From: G013214665 sp964649815
GTDB lineage: Bacteria; Pseudomonadota; Alphaproteobacteria; Rhodobacterales; Rhodobacteraceae
Direction: 5' to 3'
NCBI GenBank assembly: GCA_964649815.1
Contig: CAZYQC010000005.1
Location: 1-64,000, forward strand
Length of the DNA: 64,000 bases
Part shown: positions 8,495-18,044 of the stretch, in pieces
Layout of the letters: the number at the start of each line of letters is the position of its first letter
Position numbering within the stretch: position 1 is the stretch's first letter
Translations under genes and position numbers: made by a program
The notes under the pieces: model-generated
Told to the model about the DNA's origin: nothing
The model's database searches: none
The model's input: only the letters and a program-made list of their open reading frames with translations

Positions 8495-9556
8495 GTGTTG
8501 GACACCGCACAATATGCGACAGATCAGATCGTGGCCTTTGGGGCGGGACAGCGCAAGCGGTCTGGCGAATATCTGACGGCTGCGGGCTACGATAAGGTGC
8601 TGATCCTGACCACGCCACAGCAATGCGGCCTGGGACTAGAGCTTGCCGAAACGCTCGGGCCAATAGCCGCCGGGGTGTTTTCGAAAGCCACTATGCACAC
8701 TCCCACCGATGTCACCGAAGAAGCGCTGGCGCATTTGCACCAGTCGGGGGCCGACAGCGTTTTGTCGGTGGGTGGCGGCTCAACCATTGGGCTCGGCAAG
8801 GCTTTGGTGTTGCACACTGATGTTGGCCATTTGGCCTTACCCACGACCTACGCGGGCAGTGAATGCACTCCGATCCTTGGCCAGACTGAAAATGGCGTAA
8901 AAACAACGATGAGCGATCCCAAATTGCGCCCGGGTGCTGTGCTTTATGACGCTGAATTGGTATCAACGCTGCCTGCCGGGATGACAATCACCAGCGCACT
9001 TAATGCGATGGCGCATGCTGTGGAAGCGCTCTACGCCAAAGACCGCACCGACGCTGCAACGGCGCTGGCACTGGAGGGGATTTCTGCGTTTCATCGCGCG
9101 CTGCCTGCGGTCATGGAAGACCCAAGCGATCTTGACGCGCGGCAGGCTACGCAGGAAGGAGCATGGGCTTGCGGGACCGTGCTGGGGCAAGTCGGCATGG
9201 CGCTGCACCACAAGCTTTGCCACACGCTGGGTGGGGCATTGAACCTACCGCATGCGGAAACCCATGCGATCATTTTGCCCCACGCAACAGCATACAACCA
9301 ATCTGCCGCAGCCACACAACTGGCCCCCGTAGCAGACCTTTTAGGTGGCACCGAGCCTGGCCAGGCGCTGTGGGACTTTGCGAAGTCTCTGAATGCGCCA
9401 ATGGCTCTAAAGGACCTTGGTGTCGACAAGGGTGACTTGGATCGCATCGCCGATCTGGCCACGCAAAACCCCTATTGGAACCCGCGCGAGATCACCAAAG
9501 ACGCGATCCGCGCATTGCTTGAGCGCGCCTGGGAAGGCGTCGCGCCACAAAGCTGA
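8495..9556 (+). CDS. Maleylacetate reductase
   Basis: The enzyme reduces maleylacetate to 3-oxoadipate with NAD(P)H, the step after hydroxyquinol ring cleavage. It is an iron-type alcohol dehydrogenase family member: GGGSTIGLGKA is the nucleotide-binding loop, LPTTYAGSE follows, and the histidines of NAMAHAVEALY, HHKLCHTLGG and LPHAETHAIILPH line the active site. The GTG at 8495, preceded by AGGGA, gives 353 residues, the usual family length; the frame is open further upstream, but that would run back into the LysR gene. It is the first gene of the operon. Confidence 0.9.
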   Translation: MLDTAQYATDQIVAFGAGQRKRSGEYLTAAGYDKVLILTTPQQCGLGLELAETLGPIAAGVFSKATMHTPTDVTEEALAHLHQSGADSVLSVGGGSTIGLGKALVLHTDVGHLALPTTYAGSECTPILGQTENGVKTTMSDPKLRPGAVLYDAELVSTLPAGMTITSALNAMAHAVEALYAKDRTDAATALALEGISAFHRALPAVMEDPSDLDARQATQEGAWACGTVLGQVGMALHHKLCHTLGGALNLPHAETHAIILPHATAYNQSAAATQLAPVADLLGGTEPGQALWDFAKSLNAPMALKDLGVDKGDLDRIADLATQNPYWNPREITKDAIRALLERAWEGVAPQS

Positions 9557-9585
9557 AGAACAAAAAACGTTTGGGAGGACGACAC

Positions 9586-10863
9586 ATGATCACACGCCGC
9601 AACCTACTGAAATCGACCAGCGCCGCGGGCATCACTCTTGCTGCGGGTGGCATTGCGGCCCCGGCCATAGCGCAGGGGGCGAAAATCAAACTGGGCTACG
9701 TCAGCCCACAATCAGGACCATTGGCCGCGTTTTCTGAGGCGGATCAGTTCATTCTCGACGCATTCGCGCGCTCAGAGGCTGGCGCGAATTTCGAAGTCAT
9801 CGTTAAGGACAGTCAATCCAATCCCAACCGCGCGGCGGATGTTGCGAGCGAGCTGATCATCGATGACGAAGTTGACCTCATGCTTGTGGCCTCGACACCG
9901 GAAACGACGAACCCCGTTGCAACCACTTGCGAGGCCGAAGAAGTGCCGTGCATTTCCACCGTCGCACCTTGGCAGCCCTATTTCATCGGTCAGCAGGGCA
10001 ATCCTGGCGATCCAGGGTCTTGGGAGCGGTTCTATTACAGCTACCATTTCTTCTGGGGGCTGGAAGATGTGATCTCCGTCTTCACGTCCATGTGGAACCA
10101 GCTCTCGACCAACAAACAGGTCGGCGGGCTCTTCCCCAACGATGGGGATGGCAATGCTTGGGGTGACCCAAATGTAGGCTTCCCTCCTGTTCTTGATAAT
10201 CTGGGTTACGGGCTGACTGACCCGGGCCGGTATCAGAACCTGACTGATGATTTCTCTGCCCAGATCAACGCATTCCGGTCGGCGGATGTTGAGATTGTCA
10301 CCGGTGTGCCAATCCCGCCGGACTTCACGACATTCTGGACCCAAGCCAAACAGCAGGGTTTCACGCCCAAGGCCGCGTCTATCGGCAAAGCGATCCTCTT
10401 TCCACAAGCGGTCGAAGCGCTTGGCGACACCGGGCACAACCTCAGCTCCGAGGTGTGGTGGTCGCCGTCGCATCCGTTCTCCTCGTCTGTCACAGGCGAA
10501 AGCGCCGCAGAAGTTGCAGCAGGCTTTACAGCTGCAACAGGTCGGCAATGGACGCAGCCTATTGGCTTTGTGCATGCGCTTTTTGAAATGGCAGCCAACG
10601 TGATGGGGCGTGTCTCTGACAGTGGCGATCCTGACGGGGTTGCAGAGGCAATCGCAGCCACGCAACTCGACAGTCTTGTCGGTCGCATTGCCTTTGATGG
10701 CGCGGGCCTGCCGCCCTTTGCGGCGGCCAATGTCGCAAAAACCCCGCTTGTCGGCGGTCAATGGCGGCTGCGTGATGGTGGTGGCTATGATCTTGTGATC
10801 GTGGACAATTCTGACCATCCGAGCATTCCGACCGGTGGCGTCATGGAAGAAATCACCGCCTAA
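9586..10863 (+). CDS. ABC transporter substrate-binding protein (Liv type, Tat signal)
   Basis: This periplasmic binding protein belongs to a branched-chain-amino-acid-type importer. The N-terminus TRRNLLKSTSAAGITLAAGG ends in APAIAQ and is a twin-arginine signal. The mature part (KIKLGYVSPQSGPLAAFSEADQF) is the Peripla_BP_6 type I fold. GGAGGA at 9574-9579 sets the ATG at 9586, giving 425 residues. It is encoded between maleylacetate reductase and the transporter subunits, so its ligand is probably the aromatic substrate of the operon and not an amino acid. Confidence 0.88.
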   Translation: MITRRNLLKSTSAAGITLAAGGIAAPAIAQGAKIKLGYVSPQSGPLAAFSEADQFILDAFARSEAGANFEVIVKDSQSNPNRAADVASELIIDDEVDLMLVASTPETTNPVATTCEAEEVPCISTVAPWQPYFIGQQGNPGDPGSWERFYYSYHFFWGLEDVISVFTSMWNQLSTNKQVGGLFPNDGDGNAWGDPNVGFPPVLDNLGYGLTDPGRYQNLTDDFSAQINAFRSADVEIVTGVPIPPDFTTFWTQAKQQGFTPKAASIGKAILFPQAVEALGDTGHNLSSEVWWSPSHPFSSSVTGESAAEVAAGFTAATGRQWTQPIGFVHALFEMAANVMGRVSDSGDPDGVAEAIAATQLDSLVGRIAFDGAGLPPFAAANVAKTPLVGGQWRLRDGGGYDLVIVDNSDHPSIPTGGVMEEITA

Positions 10864-10943
10864 ATCTGCTGGCCTGCGCCTTCGGGCGCGGACCTTTTCT
10901 TTCGACCCGCGCGGCACTTTTGGGGCCGCGCCAAGGACCAGCC

Positions 10944-11663
10944 ATGCCCATTCTCGCGTTGCAAAATGTCTCCAAAAGCTTTGGTCAACTGAAGGTGACC
11001 GACGACGTCAGCTTTGAGGTCCCCGTGGGGCAAGCGCTTGGGATTATCGGCCCGAACGGGGCCGGAAAGTCCACGTTGTTCAATCTGATCACCGGGAACC
11101 TGACGCCTGACGCCGGACGCATCTCGTTCGAAGGTCTTGACGTATCCAAGGTTCCAGCGATGCAACGCTGCTTTGCAGGTGTCGGACGATCGTTTCAGAT
11201 CCCGCAACCTTTTGACAACCTTACTGTCTTCGAAAACCTGCTCGTGGCAGCCATGCATGGGCAAAATGCCAGTCAAAAGGCCGTTGAGCAGGTGTGCGCA
11301 GAGATCGTCGAGCAGACGGAACTCATGCCCGTGGCCAACAGCCCTGCCGCCGGACTATCGCTCCTCCAACGCAAACGGCTAGAGATGGCGCGGGCTCTTG
11401 CGACAGACCCCAAGCTGCTTTTGCTCGACGAGATCGCGGGGGGTCTTACAGATGCAGAATGCGTGGCGCTTATTGACACGATCAAATCCGTACATGCCCG
11501 GGGTGTCACGATCATCTGGATCGAGCATGTGCTGCACGCGCTGACCAGCGTGGTGGAGCGGCTGCTGGTGCTCGATTTTGGCAAGGTCATCGGCATCGGC
11601 GCGCCAGACGAGATCATGAACCGGCAGGACGTGCGCGAGATTTATCTGGGGATCGACGTATGA
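10944..11663 (+). CDS. ABC transporter ATPase, LivG type
   Basis: This is a 239-residue cytoplasmic ATPase subunit. Walker A is GPNGAGKST, the signature is degenerate (LSLLQRKRLEMARAL in place of LSGGQ), and Walker B is LLLLDEIAGGLTD, followed by the H-loop IEHV. The degenerate signature is common in LivG proteins. AAGGA at 10932 supports the ATG at 10944. The stop overlaps the next start by ATGA, showing translational coupling within the operon. Confidence 0.9.
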   Translation: MPILALQNVSKSFGQLKVTDDVSFEVPVGQALGIIGPNGAGKSTLFNLITGNLTPDAGRISFEGLDVSKVPAMQRCFAGVGRSFQIPQPFDNLTVFENLLVAAMHGQNASQKAVEQVCAEIVEQTELMPVANSPAAGLSLLQRKRLEMARALATDPKLLLLDEIAGGLTDAECVALIDTIKSVHARGVTIIWIEHVLHALTSVVERLLVLDFGKVIGIGAPDEIMNRQDVREIYLGIDV

Positions 11664-12367
11664 GTCTTTTGACGACGCAGGGTCTGACCGCCCATTACGG
11701 CGATTTTCAAGCGCTGTTCGGTGTCGATATTGCACTGAACAAAGGTGAGACACTTGCGATCATCGGTGCCAATGGAGCTGGCAAGACGACGTTGATGCGC
11801 TCTCTCTCGGGCGTGCTGGTGAACGGTCCTGACATGATCACCCTTAACGGTCAGCCCATCGGCGGGATGAACGCGGATGAAATCCTTCCGCTCGGACTTG
11901 CTATGGTGCCAGAAGGGCGTCGACTTTTCCCCTCTCTAAGCGTCGAGGAAAACCTGCTGATCGGCACCTACGGTCGCAAGGTCGACGGCTATTGGACCCT
12001 TGAGACCATCTACGATCTGTTCCCGATCCTTGCCGAACGCCGCAAGAACCCCGGCACGGCGCTTTCGGGTGGGCAGCAGCAGATGGTCGCCATCGGCCGG
12101 GCGCTGATGTCGAACCCCCAAGTGCTGCTGTGTGATGAGATCAGCCTGGGACTGGCGCCTGTTGTCATCAAGGACATCTATGCCGCGGTTCCCAAAATCC
12201 AGGAAAGCGGCGCAAGCCTGATCGTGGTCGAGCAGGACATCGGGCAGGCAATGAAAGTTGCTGATCGGGTCTATTGCATGATGGAAGGCCGGGTGACGCT
12301 GGAAGGCACACCGGACAGCCTTAGCCGTGATGACATCCACGCAGCTTATTTTGGAGTGAGCGCATGA
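11660..12367 (+). CDS. ABC transporter ATPase, LivF type
   Basis: This second ATPase of the importer has 235 residues. Walker A is GANGAGKTT, the signature LSGGQQQMVAIGRALM, and Walker B VLLCDEISLGLAP, with a VEQD H-loop variant where VEH/VEQN is usual. It overlaps both neighbours by four bases. With the preceding LivG-type protein it would form the nucleotide-binding pair. Confidence 0.9.
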   Translation: MSLLTTQGLTAHYGDFQALFGVDIALNKGETLAIIGANGAGKTTLMRSLSGVLVNGPDMITLNGQPIGGMNADEILPLGLAMVPEGRRLFPSLSVEENLLIGTYGRKVDGYWTLETIYDLFPILAERRKNPGTALSGGQQQMVAIGRALMSNPQVLLCDEISLGLAPVVIKDIYAAVPKIQESGASLIVVEQDIGQAMKVADRVYCMMEGRVTLEGTPDSLSRDDIHAAYFGVSA

Positions 12368-13227
12368 TTTGGATCGACACTCTGGTTCAGGGCATCCTGT
12401 TGGGCGGACTTTACGCTCTCTTTGCCGCGGGGCTGAGCCTTGTTTTTGGGATTATGCGCCTGGTGAACCTCGCGCATGGCGATTTCATCGTGATGGGGGC
12501 TTACTTGATCCTCCTTCTTGTCACGCTGTTGGGGTTGTCTCCCTTTATCGCTGCCGCCATTGCCGCGCCGCTGATGTATGGTGTGGGCTGGGCTTTGCAA
12601 AAGTACCTGCTGAACCGGACGTTGGGCAATGACATACTTCCACCACTGCTGGTCACGTTTGGCTTGTCGATTGCGTTGCAAAACGCGCTGCTGGAAGGGT
12701 TCAGCGCAGACAGTCAGCGCTTGCCGACGGGTGCGATTTCCACCGCTTCAATTGACCTTGGCGCGCTGACAGTAGGCGTGCTGCCTCTGCTGACCTTCGG
12801 CTCGGCTGTGGCGGTGATCGTGGGCCTCAACCAGCTGTTTTACCGGACGGAGTTGGGCCGGGCCTTCCGCGCGACCTCGGACGATCCGACAACCGCGAGC
12901 CTGATGGGCATCCGTCCGAGCAATATTTTCGCGACGGCCACGGCTATCGCAATGCTCGTTGTAACGCTGGCCGCGCTCTATCTGGGCATGCGCTCGAACT
13001 TTGACCCCAACATTGGCCCCGCGCGTCTGATCTACGCTTTTCAGGCGGTGATCATCGGCGGGTTGGGCAGCCTTTGGGGCACGCTCGCCGGCGGGATCAT
13101 CATAGGGCTTGCGCAAACGACTGGTGCGGCCATCAACCCCGAATGGCAGATCCTCGCCGGGCATATTGCCTTTCTTGTTGTCCTGTTGCTCCGCCCAAGG
13201 GGCCTCTTTCCGAGGGCTGTTGACTGA
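12364..13227 (+). CDS. ABC transporter permease, LivH type
   Basis: This integral membrane permease has 287 residues and several hydrophobic segments. It begins LVQGILLGGLYALFAAGLSLVFG and continues with MRLVNLAHGDF, the hallmark of LivH proteins. The C-terminal part holds the AFQAVIIGGLGSLWGTLAGG loop that contacts the ATPase. It is coupled to both neighbours by overlapping stop and start codons. Confidence 0.9.
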   Translation: MIWIDTLVQGILLGGLYALFAAGLSLVFGIMRLVNLAHGDFIVMGAYLILLLVTLLGLSPFIAAAIAAPLMYGVGWALQKYLLNRTLGNDILPPLLVTFGLSIALQNALLEGFSADSQRLPTGAISTASIDLGALTVGVLPLLTFGSAVAVIVGLNQLFYRTELGRAFRATSDDPTTASLMGIRPSNIFATATAIAMLVVTLAALYLGMRSNFDPNIGPARLIYAFQAVIIGGLGSLWGTLAGGIIIGLAQTTGAAINPEWQILAGHIAFLVVLLLRPRGLFPRAVD

Positions 13228-14303
13228 TGCAAACGCAAACGTCTTCCACACCATACGTTGTCACAACGCGAACCCGCGCGTCGCAGATCACCATGATGGT
13301 CGCTGTGGTCCTGATTGCTGCGCTCATCGCCCTGCCGTTCTTTGCGGGTCGGGGGCTTATCCAAGATATGTTTTTTATCCTGACAATGTTGGTGCTGGCG
13401 CAGTTCTGGAACCTTCTGGCCGGCTATGGAGGGATGGTGTCGATCGGGCAGCAAGCCTTTGTGGGCATGGGCGCATATGCAATGTTTGGCGGTGTGATCC
13501 TTGCTGGTATGGACCCGATCCCGGCGATCCTATTGGGCGGCGTCGCCGCGCTGATCGTTGCCGTGCCGACCGCCTTTTTCGCCTTTCGGTTGCAAGGCCC
13601 TTATTTTGCTATTGGGACATGGGTGATCGCCGAAGTGATGCGCCTTGTGATGGCCCAGGTCAAAGCGCTGGGCGGTGGTACAGGCACGTCACTGCCCCGT
13701 TCCGCCACGCGCGAGATGTGGGCAACCGAATGGATTGCCGAGCTTTTTGACGTGCGCAACTCTGCGGCACGGGACATTCTGACCTACTGGCTGGCCCTGG
13801 CGCTCGCGGTTGCAACCATCGCCGCGATCTACGCGCTGTTGCGTTCAAAGCCGGGCCTTGCGCTATCAGCGGTGCGGGACAACCCCGAGGCGGCGAAATC
13901 CGTGGGTGTGGATGCGGGCCGAATGAAGTGGTTTGTCTTCCTGACATCGGCCTTTGGCACCGGGCTCGCCGGCGCGTTGATCTATGTTCAGAAGGCACGG
14001 ATTAGCCCGGACGCAGCTTTTAGTGTCACGGACTGGACCGCCTACGTTCTTTTCATTGTCATCATTGGCGGCATCGGGACGATCGAGGGGCCGATCATCG
14101 GCGTGATCGTCTTCTTTCTGCTGCAATCGCTGCTCGCCGATTACGGCAGTTGGTACCTCTTTACCCTCGGCATTATCGGCATCGTCGTTATGCTGGTCGC
14201 CCCGCGCGGCATCTGGGGTCTGATTACCGACAAGACCGGCATTCAACTTTTTCCTGTGCGTCGGCGCCTAAGCGGCGGCATGCTCAACACTCCGAAACGC
14301 TAA
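13227..14303 (+). CDS. ABC transporter permease, LivM type
   Basis: This second permease has 358 residues. It carries LAQFWNLLAGYGGMVSIGQQAFVGMGAY and, further on, AVRDNPEAAKSVGVD and the coupling motif FIVIIGGIGTIEGPIIG, all typical of LivM. The start overlaps the preceding stop (TGATG). It completes a five-part importer of binding protein, two ATPases and two permeases. Confidence 0.9.
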   Translation: MQTQTSSTPYVVTTRTRASQITMMVAVVLIAALIALPFFAGRGLIQDMFFILTMLVLAQFWNLLAGYGGMVSIGQQAFVGMGAYAMFGGVILAGMDPIPAILLGGVAALIVAVPTAFFAFRLQGPYFAIGTWVIAEVMRLVMAQVKALGGGTGTSLPRSATREMWATEWIAELFDVRNSAARDILTYWLALALAVATIAAIYALLRSKPGLALSAVRDNPEAAKSVGVDAGRMKWFVFLTSAFGTGLAGALIYVQKARISPDAAFSVTDWTAYVLFIVIIGGIGTIEGPIIGVIVFFLLQSLLADYGSWYLFTLGIIGIVVMLVAPRGIWGLITDKTGIQLFPVRRRLSGGMLNTPKR

Positions 14304-14332
14304 GACAACGAAACCTTCCCAAGGAGGACCCT

Positions 14333-16090
14333 ATGGCTGAGATAGAAACCGACGTTCTGATTGTAGGTACCGGGCCTGCCGGGTCCGCCACCGCGGCGCT
14401 GTTGTCGTCCTACGGGATCGAGAACATGGCCATAAACCGCTACCGCTGGCTGGCCAACACGCCGCGCGCGCATATCACCAACCAACGAACGATGGAGGTG
14501 CTGCGTGATCTTGGTCACGAGGTCGAGGCCGAGGCCTACATGCACTGCGCGCATCAGGATCTGATGGGAGAGAACGTCTTTTGTGAGAGCCTCGCAGGGG
14601 AAGAGATCGGCCGGATGAAAAGCTGGGGAAATCACCCGCTCTCAAAGGCCGAGCATTTGCTCAGCAGTCCTACGATGATGAATGATCTGCCGCAAACCTT
14701 CATGGAGCCGATCCTGTTTGGCACGGCCTGTAAGCGCGGCACCCAGGCGCGGATGAGCACGGAATATCTCAGCCATGAACAGGACACGGATGGCGTAACG
14801 ACCACGTGCCGAGATCGTCTTTCAGGACGCGAGTTCGAGGTGCGCTCGAAGTATCTGATCGGTGCAGATGGCGGCAATTCGCTGGTTGCCGAGCATTGCG
14901 GTCTCCCCTTTGAGGGTCAGATGGGTGTGGGCGGGTCGATGAATATCGTCTTCCGCGCTGATCTTTCCAGATACGTCGCACACCGTCCCAGCGTTCTCTA
15001 CTGGGTCATGCAGCCTGGCTCGGACGTGGGTGGGATTGGCATGGGCCTTGTCCGTATGGTGCGGCCGTGGAACGAGTGGTTGATCGTCTGGGGCTATGAC
15101 ATCAACGAAGAGCCACCCGTTGTGGACGAGGCGATGGCAACGCAGGTGGCCCGGCAGCTGGTAGGCGATCCCGAGCTGGAGATCGAACTTCTGAGCGCCA
15201 ATACCTGGACCGTGAACAACATGTACGCGACCAATATGCAAAAAGACCGCGTGTTTATCATGGGCGACGCGGCCCACCGCCACCCGCCGTCCAACGGGTT
15301 GGGTTCGAACACGTCGATCCAAGACGGCTTTAACCTGGCGTGGAAACTCGCCGCAGTGCTCAAGGGACAAGCGGGTGCCGAGCTGCTCGATAGCTACAGT
15401 GAGGAGCGCGCGCCGGTGGCAAAGCAAATCGTAACGCGGGCAAACCAATCCATTGGCGAGTTTGGTCCGATTTTCGAAAGCCTCGGGATGACCGGAGGAA
15501 CCGATCACGACGTGATCAGGGCGAATATGGACGCGCGCTGCGATGCAGGGACAACCGCCGAAAAGCAGCGCGAGGCGATCCGCGAAGCAATCGCGTTCAA
15601 GAAATACGAGTTTGACGCTCACGGGGTCGAGATGAACCAGCGCTACAAATCGGGCGCGGTTCTAACGGATGGCCAGATGGAGCCCGCTTTCGAGCTTGAC
15701 GCTGAGCTGCATTACCAACCGACCACCTGGCCTGGCGCACGCATCCCGCATGTTTGGATGTTTGAACACGATACCGGCGAAAAGGTGTCGACGCTGGATT
15801 TGTGCGGGCGTGGCCAGTTCACAATCCTCACCGGCATTGGTGGCGAGGCTTGGGCGCAAGCTGCCGAAAAAGTGACCGCCGAAATGGGCCTTCCGCTGCG
15901 TGTGCACGTCATCGGGCCAAGACAAACTTATGTCGATCACACCGGCGATTGGGCCCGCGCGAGCGAGATTGGAGATACCGGTTGTTTGCTTGTTCGCCCC
16001 GACCAACACGTCGCTTGGCGCGCCGAAGATATGGCCGCGGATCCACTTGCCGAACTGACACGCGCTCTCACCGCCATCTTGTCCCGTTGA
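14333..16090 (+). CDS. FAD-dependent aromatic monooxygenase (TfdB/phenol hydroxylase-like)
   Basis: This 585-residue class A flavoprotein hydroxylase has a Rossmann FAD motif, VLIVGTGPAGSATAA (GxGxxG at 12-17). The second FAD motif is FIMGDAAHRHPPSNGLGSNT, and DGFNLAWKLA follows it. The C-terminal ~170 residues form the thioredoxin-like domain of the phenol/2,4-dichlorophenol hydroxylase group. AAGGAGG just before the ATG at 14333 fixes the start. Because the next gene is a hydroxyquinol dioxygenase, the likely reaction is ortho-hydroxylation of resorcinol or a related phenol to a 1,2,4-triol. The substrate is inferred, not seen. Confidence 0.85.
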   Translation: MAEIETDVLIVGTGPAGSATAALLSSYGIENMAINRYRWLANTPRAHITNQRTMEVLRDLGHEVEAEAYMHCAHQDLMGENVFCESLAGEEIGRMKSWGNHPLSKAEHLLSSPTMMNDLPQTFMEPILFGTACKRGTQARMSTEYLSHEQDTDGVTTTCRDRLSGREFEVRSKYLIGADGGNSLVAEHCGLPFEGQMGVGGSMNIVFRADLSRYVAHRPSVLYWVMQPGSDVGGIGMGLVRMVRPWNEWLIVWGYDINEEPPVVDEAMATQVARQLVGDPELEIELLSANTWTVNNMYATNMQKDRVFIMGDAAHRHPPSNGLGSNTSIQDGFNLAWKLAAVLKGQAGAELLDSYSEERAPVAKQIVTRANQSIGEFGPIFESLGMTGGTDHDVIRANMDARCDAGTTAEKQREAIREAIAFKKYEFDAHGVEMNQRYKSGAVLTDGQMEPAFELDAELHYQPTTWPGARIPHVWMFEHDTGEKVSTLDLCGRGQFTILTGIGGEAWAQAAEKVTAEMGLPLRVHVIGPRQTYVDHTGDWARASEIGDTGCLLVRPDQHVAWRAEDMAADPLAELTRALTAILSR

Positions 16091-16103
16091 GTAGGAGGCA
16101 GCC

Positions 16104-16946
16104 ATGACCAAAGAAAGCTACTTTAGCGAAGAAGGCTCAGCAGAGGCCGTCAACGCCCGAATGGGCGATGACATCAATCCACGTTTGGCCGAGGTGATGA
16201 GTTCGTTGGTGCGCCATCTACATGCCTTTGCAAAAGAGATTGATCTGAAACAGGATGAGTGGGACCTCGCCATCGATTTCCTGACCCGCACTGGTCAGAT
16301 TTGCTCGGCCGAGCGGCAAGAGTTCATCCTGCTCTCGGATACGCTCGGTTTCTCGATGCTGGTTGATGCGATCAACAACCGCCGACCATCAGGCGCCACC
16401 GAGAACACGGTTTTTGGCCCTTTTCACGTGGCCGAAGCGCCGATCCGGGCTATGGGGGACAACATCTGCCTCGACGGCAAAGGAGAGACCTGCCTTTATG
16501 AAGGCCGCGTGGTCGATGTCGACGGAAACCCGATCGAAGGAGCCACCGTCGATGTCTGGTCTGACAACGCCGACGGCTATTACGATGTGCAGCAACCCGA
16601 CATTCAACCGAAATTCAACAATCGCGGCCGCTTTGTCACCGGTGCCGACGGCGCGTACCGATTTATCGGCATCAAACCAGTCGCTTACCCGATCCCGGAT
16701 GACGGTCCGGTCGGTAAAATGCTTGCAGCGATGGGACGACATCCAAACCGGCCCGCTCATTTGCATTTTCTGATCACGGCCCCGGGTTATCAGAAGATCG
16801 TCACACATATTTTCGACGGCGAAGACAGGTGGCTCAGTTCGGACGCGGTGTTCGGGGTAAAGGAATCCCTCATCGCACCCTTTGAACCCGCCTCGGGTGA
16901 GACGCGCTGGCACGCGCCTTTTGACTTTGTGATGGTAGCCGCATGA
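16104..16946 (+). CDS. Hydroxyquinol 1,2-dioxygenase (intradiol)
   Basis: The enzyme cleaves 1,2,4-trihydroxybenzene between adjacent hydroxyls to give maleylacetate. It has 280 residues with the N-terminal helical dimerisation domain (about 1-100) and the catalytic domain. Likely Fe(III) ligands are Y160 (DGYYDV), Y195 (VAYPIPDDGPVG), H219 and H221 (RPAHLHF). The motif RHPNRPAHLHF and the neighbouring maleylacetate reductase favour hydroxyquinol over catechol. AGGAGG precedes the ATG. It follows the monooxygenase by 13 bases and overlaps the next gene. Confidence 0.88.
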   Translation: MTKESYFSEEGSAEAVNARMGDDINPRLAEVMSSLVRHLHAFAKEIDLKQDEWDLAIDFLTRTGQICSAERQEFILLSDTLGFSMLVDAINNRRPSGATENTVFGPFHVAEAPIRAMGDNICLDGKGETCLYEGRVVDVDGNPIEGATVDVWSDNADGYYDVQQPDIQPKFNNRGRFVTGADGAYRFIGIKPVAYPIPDDGPVGKMLAAMGRHPNRPAHLHFLITAPGYQKIVTHIFDGEDRWLSSDAVFGVKESLIAPFEPASGETRWHAPFDFVMVAA

Positions 16947-17776
16947 CCAAGCCTTGCATCATTTGCGTGGCCATCACCGGCTCATTGCCGCGCAAAGAAA
17001 TGAACCCGGCGGTGCCAATTTCGGTTTCGGAACAGGTTGAAAGCACGCAAGAAGCCTTTGAGGCTGGCGCCACGATCTGCCATGCCCATGTGCGCAACGA
17101 AGACCAAAGTCCGTCCAGCGACCCTGAAAAGTTCGCGGCCCTTAAGGAAGGGCTAGAGAAACACTGCCCCGGCATGATCATCCAATTCTCGACCGGGGGC
17201 CGTTCTGGCGCGGGCAAGACCCGGGGTGGAATGTTGCCGCTGAAACCCGATATGGCCTCGCTATCGGTGGGTTCGAATAACTTCCCAACGCGGGTCTACG
17301 AAAATCCACCGGATCTCGTTGGGTGGCTGGCGGGTGAGATGAAAACCTATGGTGTAAAGCCAGAGATCGAAGCGTTTGATCTAAGCCACATTCTCAAGGC
17401 GGCTGAGATGCATGCATCAGGCGATATTGTGGATACGCCGTATGTGCAGTTTGTCATGGGCGTCAAAAACGCCATGCCAGCAGACCGGCATGTTTTTGAT
17501 TTCTACGTGCAAACAGTTCAACGCCTCTTTCCGGGCGCCCCCTGGTGTGCGGCAGGTATCGGACGCGAGCAAGCCAAGATCAACGAGTGGTCAATCGCAG
17601 CAGGCGGACACGCCCGCACCGGCTTGGAGGACAATATCCGCCTAGACCGGGATACTTTGGCCCCCTCCAATGCCGCCCTGGTGAAGCGCACCGCTGAGAT
17701 CTGCGCCAACTTCGACCGTCCCGTGGCAACACCCGCCCAAGCGCGCGCACTCTTGGGGTTAGCTCAACACAGATAA
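16943..17776 (+). CDS. Beta-keto acid cleavage enzyme (BKACE, DUF849)
   Basis: BKACE enzymes use zinc to exchange acetyl-CoA with a beta-keto acid, giving acetoacetate and a new acyl-CoA. This 277-residue protein shows the fold start (CVAITGSLPRKEMNPAVPIS), the zinc pair H47/H49 in CHAHVRNED, and FSTGGRSG and EAFDLSH further on. It is the last gene of the operon and overlaps the dioxygenase gene by four bases. The upstream enzymes yield 3-oxoadipate, itself a beta-keto acid, so the inferred reaction is 3-oxoadipate + acetyl-CoA to succinyl-CoA + acetoacetate. Family assignment is firm; the substrate is inference. Confidence 0.85.
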   Translation: MTKPCIICVAITGSLPRKEMNPAVPISVSEQVESTQEAFEAGATICHAHVRNEDQSPSSDPEKFAALKEGLEKHCPGMIIQFSTGGRSGAGKTRGGMLPLKPDMASLSVGSNNFPTRVYENPPDLVGWLAGEMKTYGVKPEIEAFDLSHILKAAEMHASGDIVDTPYVQFVMGVKNAMPADRHVFDFYVQTVQRLFPGAPWCAAGIGREQAKINEWSIAAGGHARTGLEDNIRLDRDTLAPSNAALVKRTAEICANFDRPVATPAQARALLGLAQHR

Positions 17777-18044
17777 AGTGTCTCGGTTTACGCTCGAAGA
17801 TCTATTAAGCTTCGGAGAAGTCGCCCCCCGGAGCCGCCGACTTTCGGGTTTGCGCACTGAAGGTAAACAACAAAACACTCAGCGAAGTGTGCGACCCGCG
17901 TCTCAGTTCCACTGATGACACCTTATGCCAATAAGGCTTTCGGTACTGGCGGCGTAAGTTGAGCGCACGATGTGACCGGATTTGGTTGTGCCTGGCAGAC
18001 AAACTTGGCTTGAGCGGGGTGGGGTGATCTCGTCGGCTTAGAAA

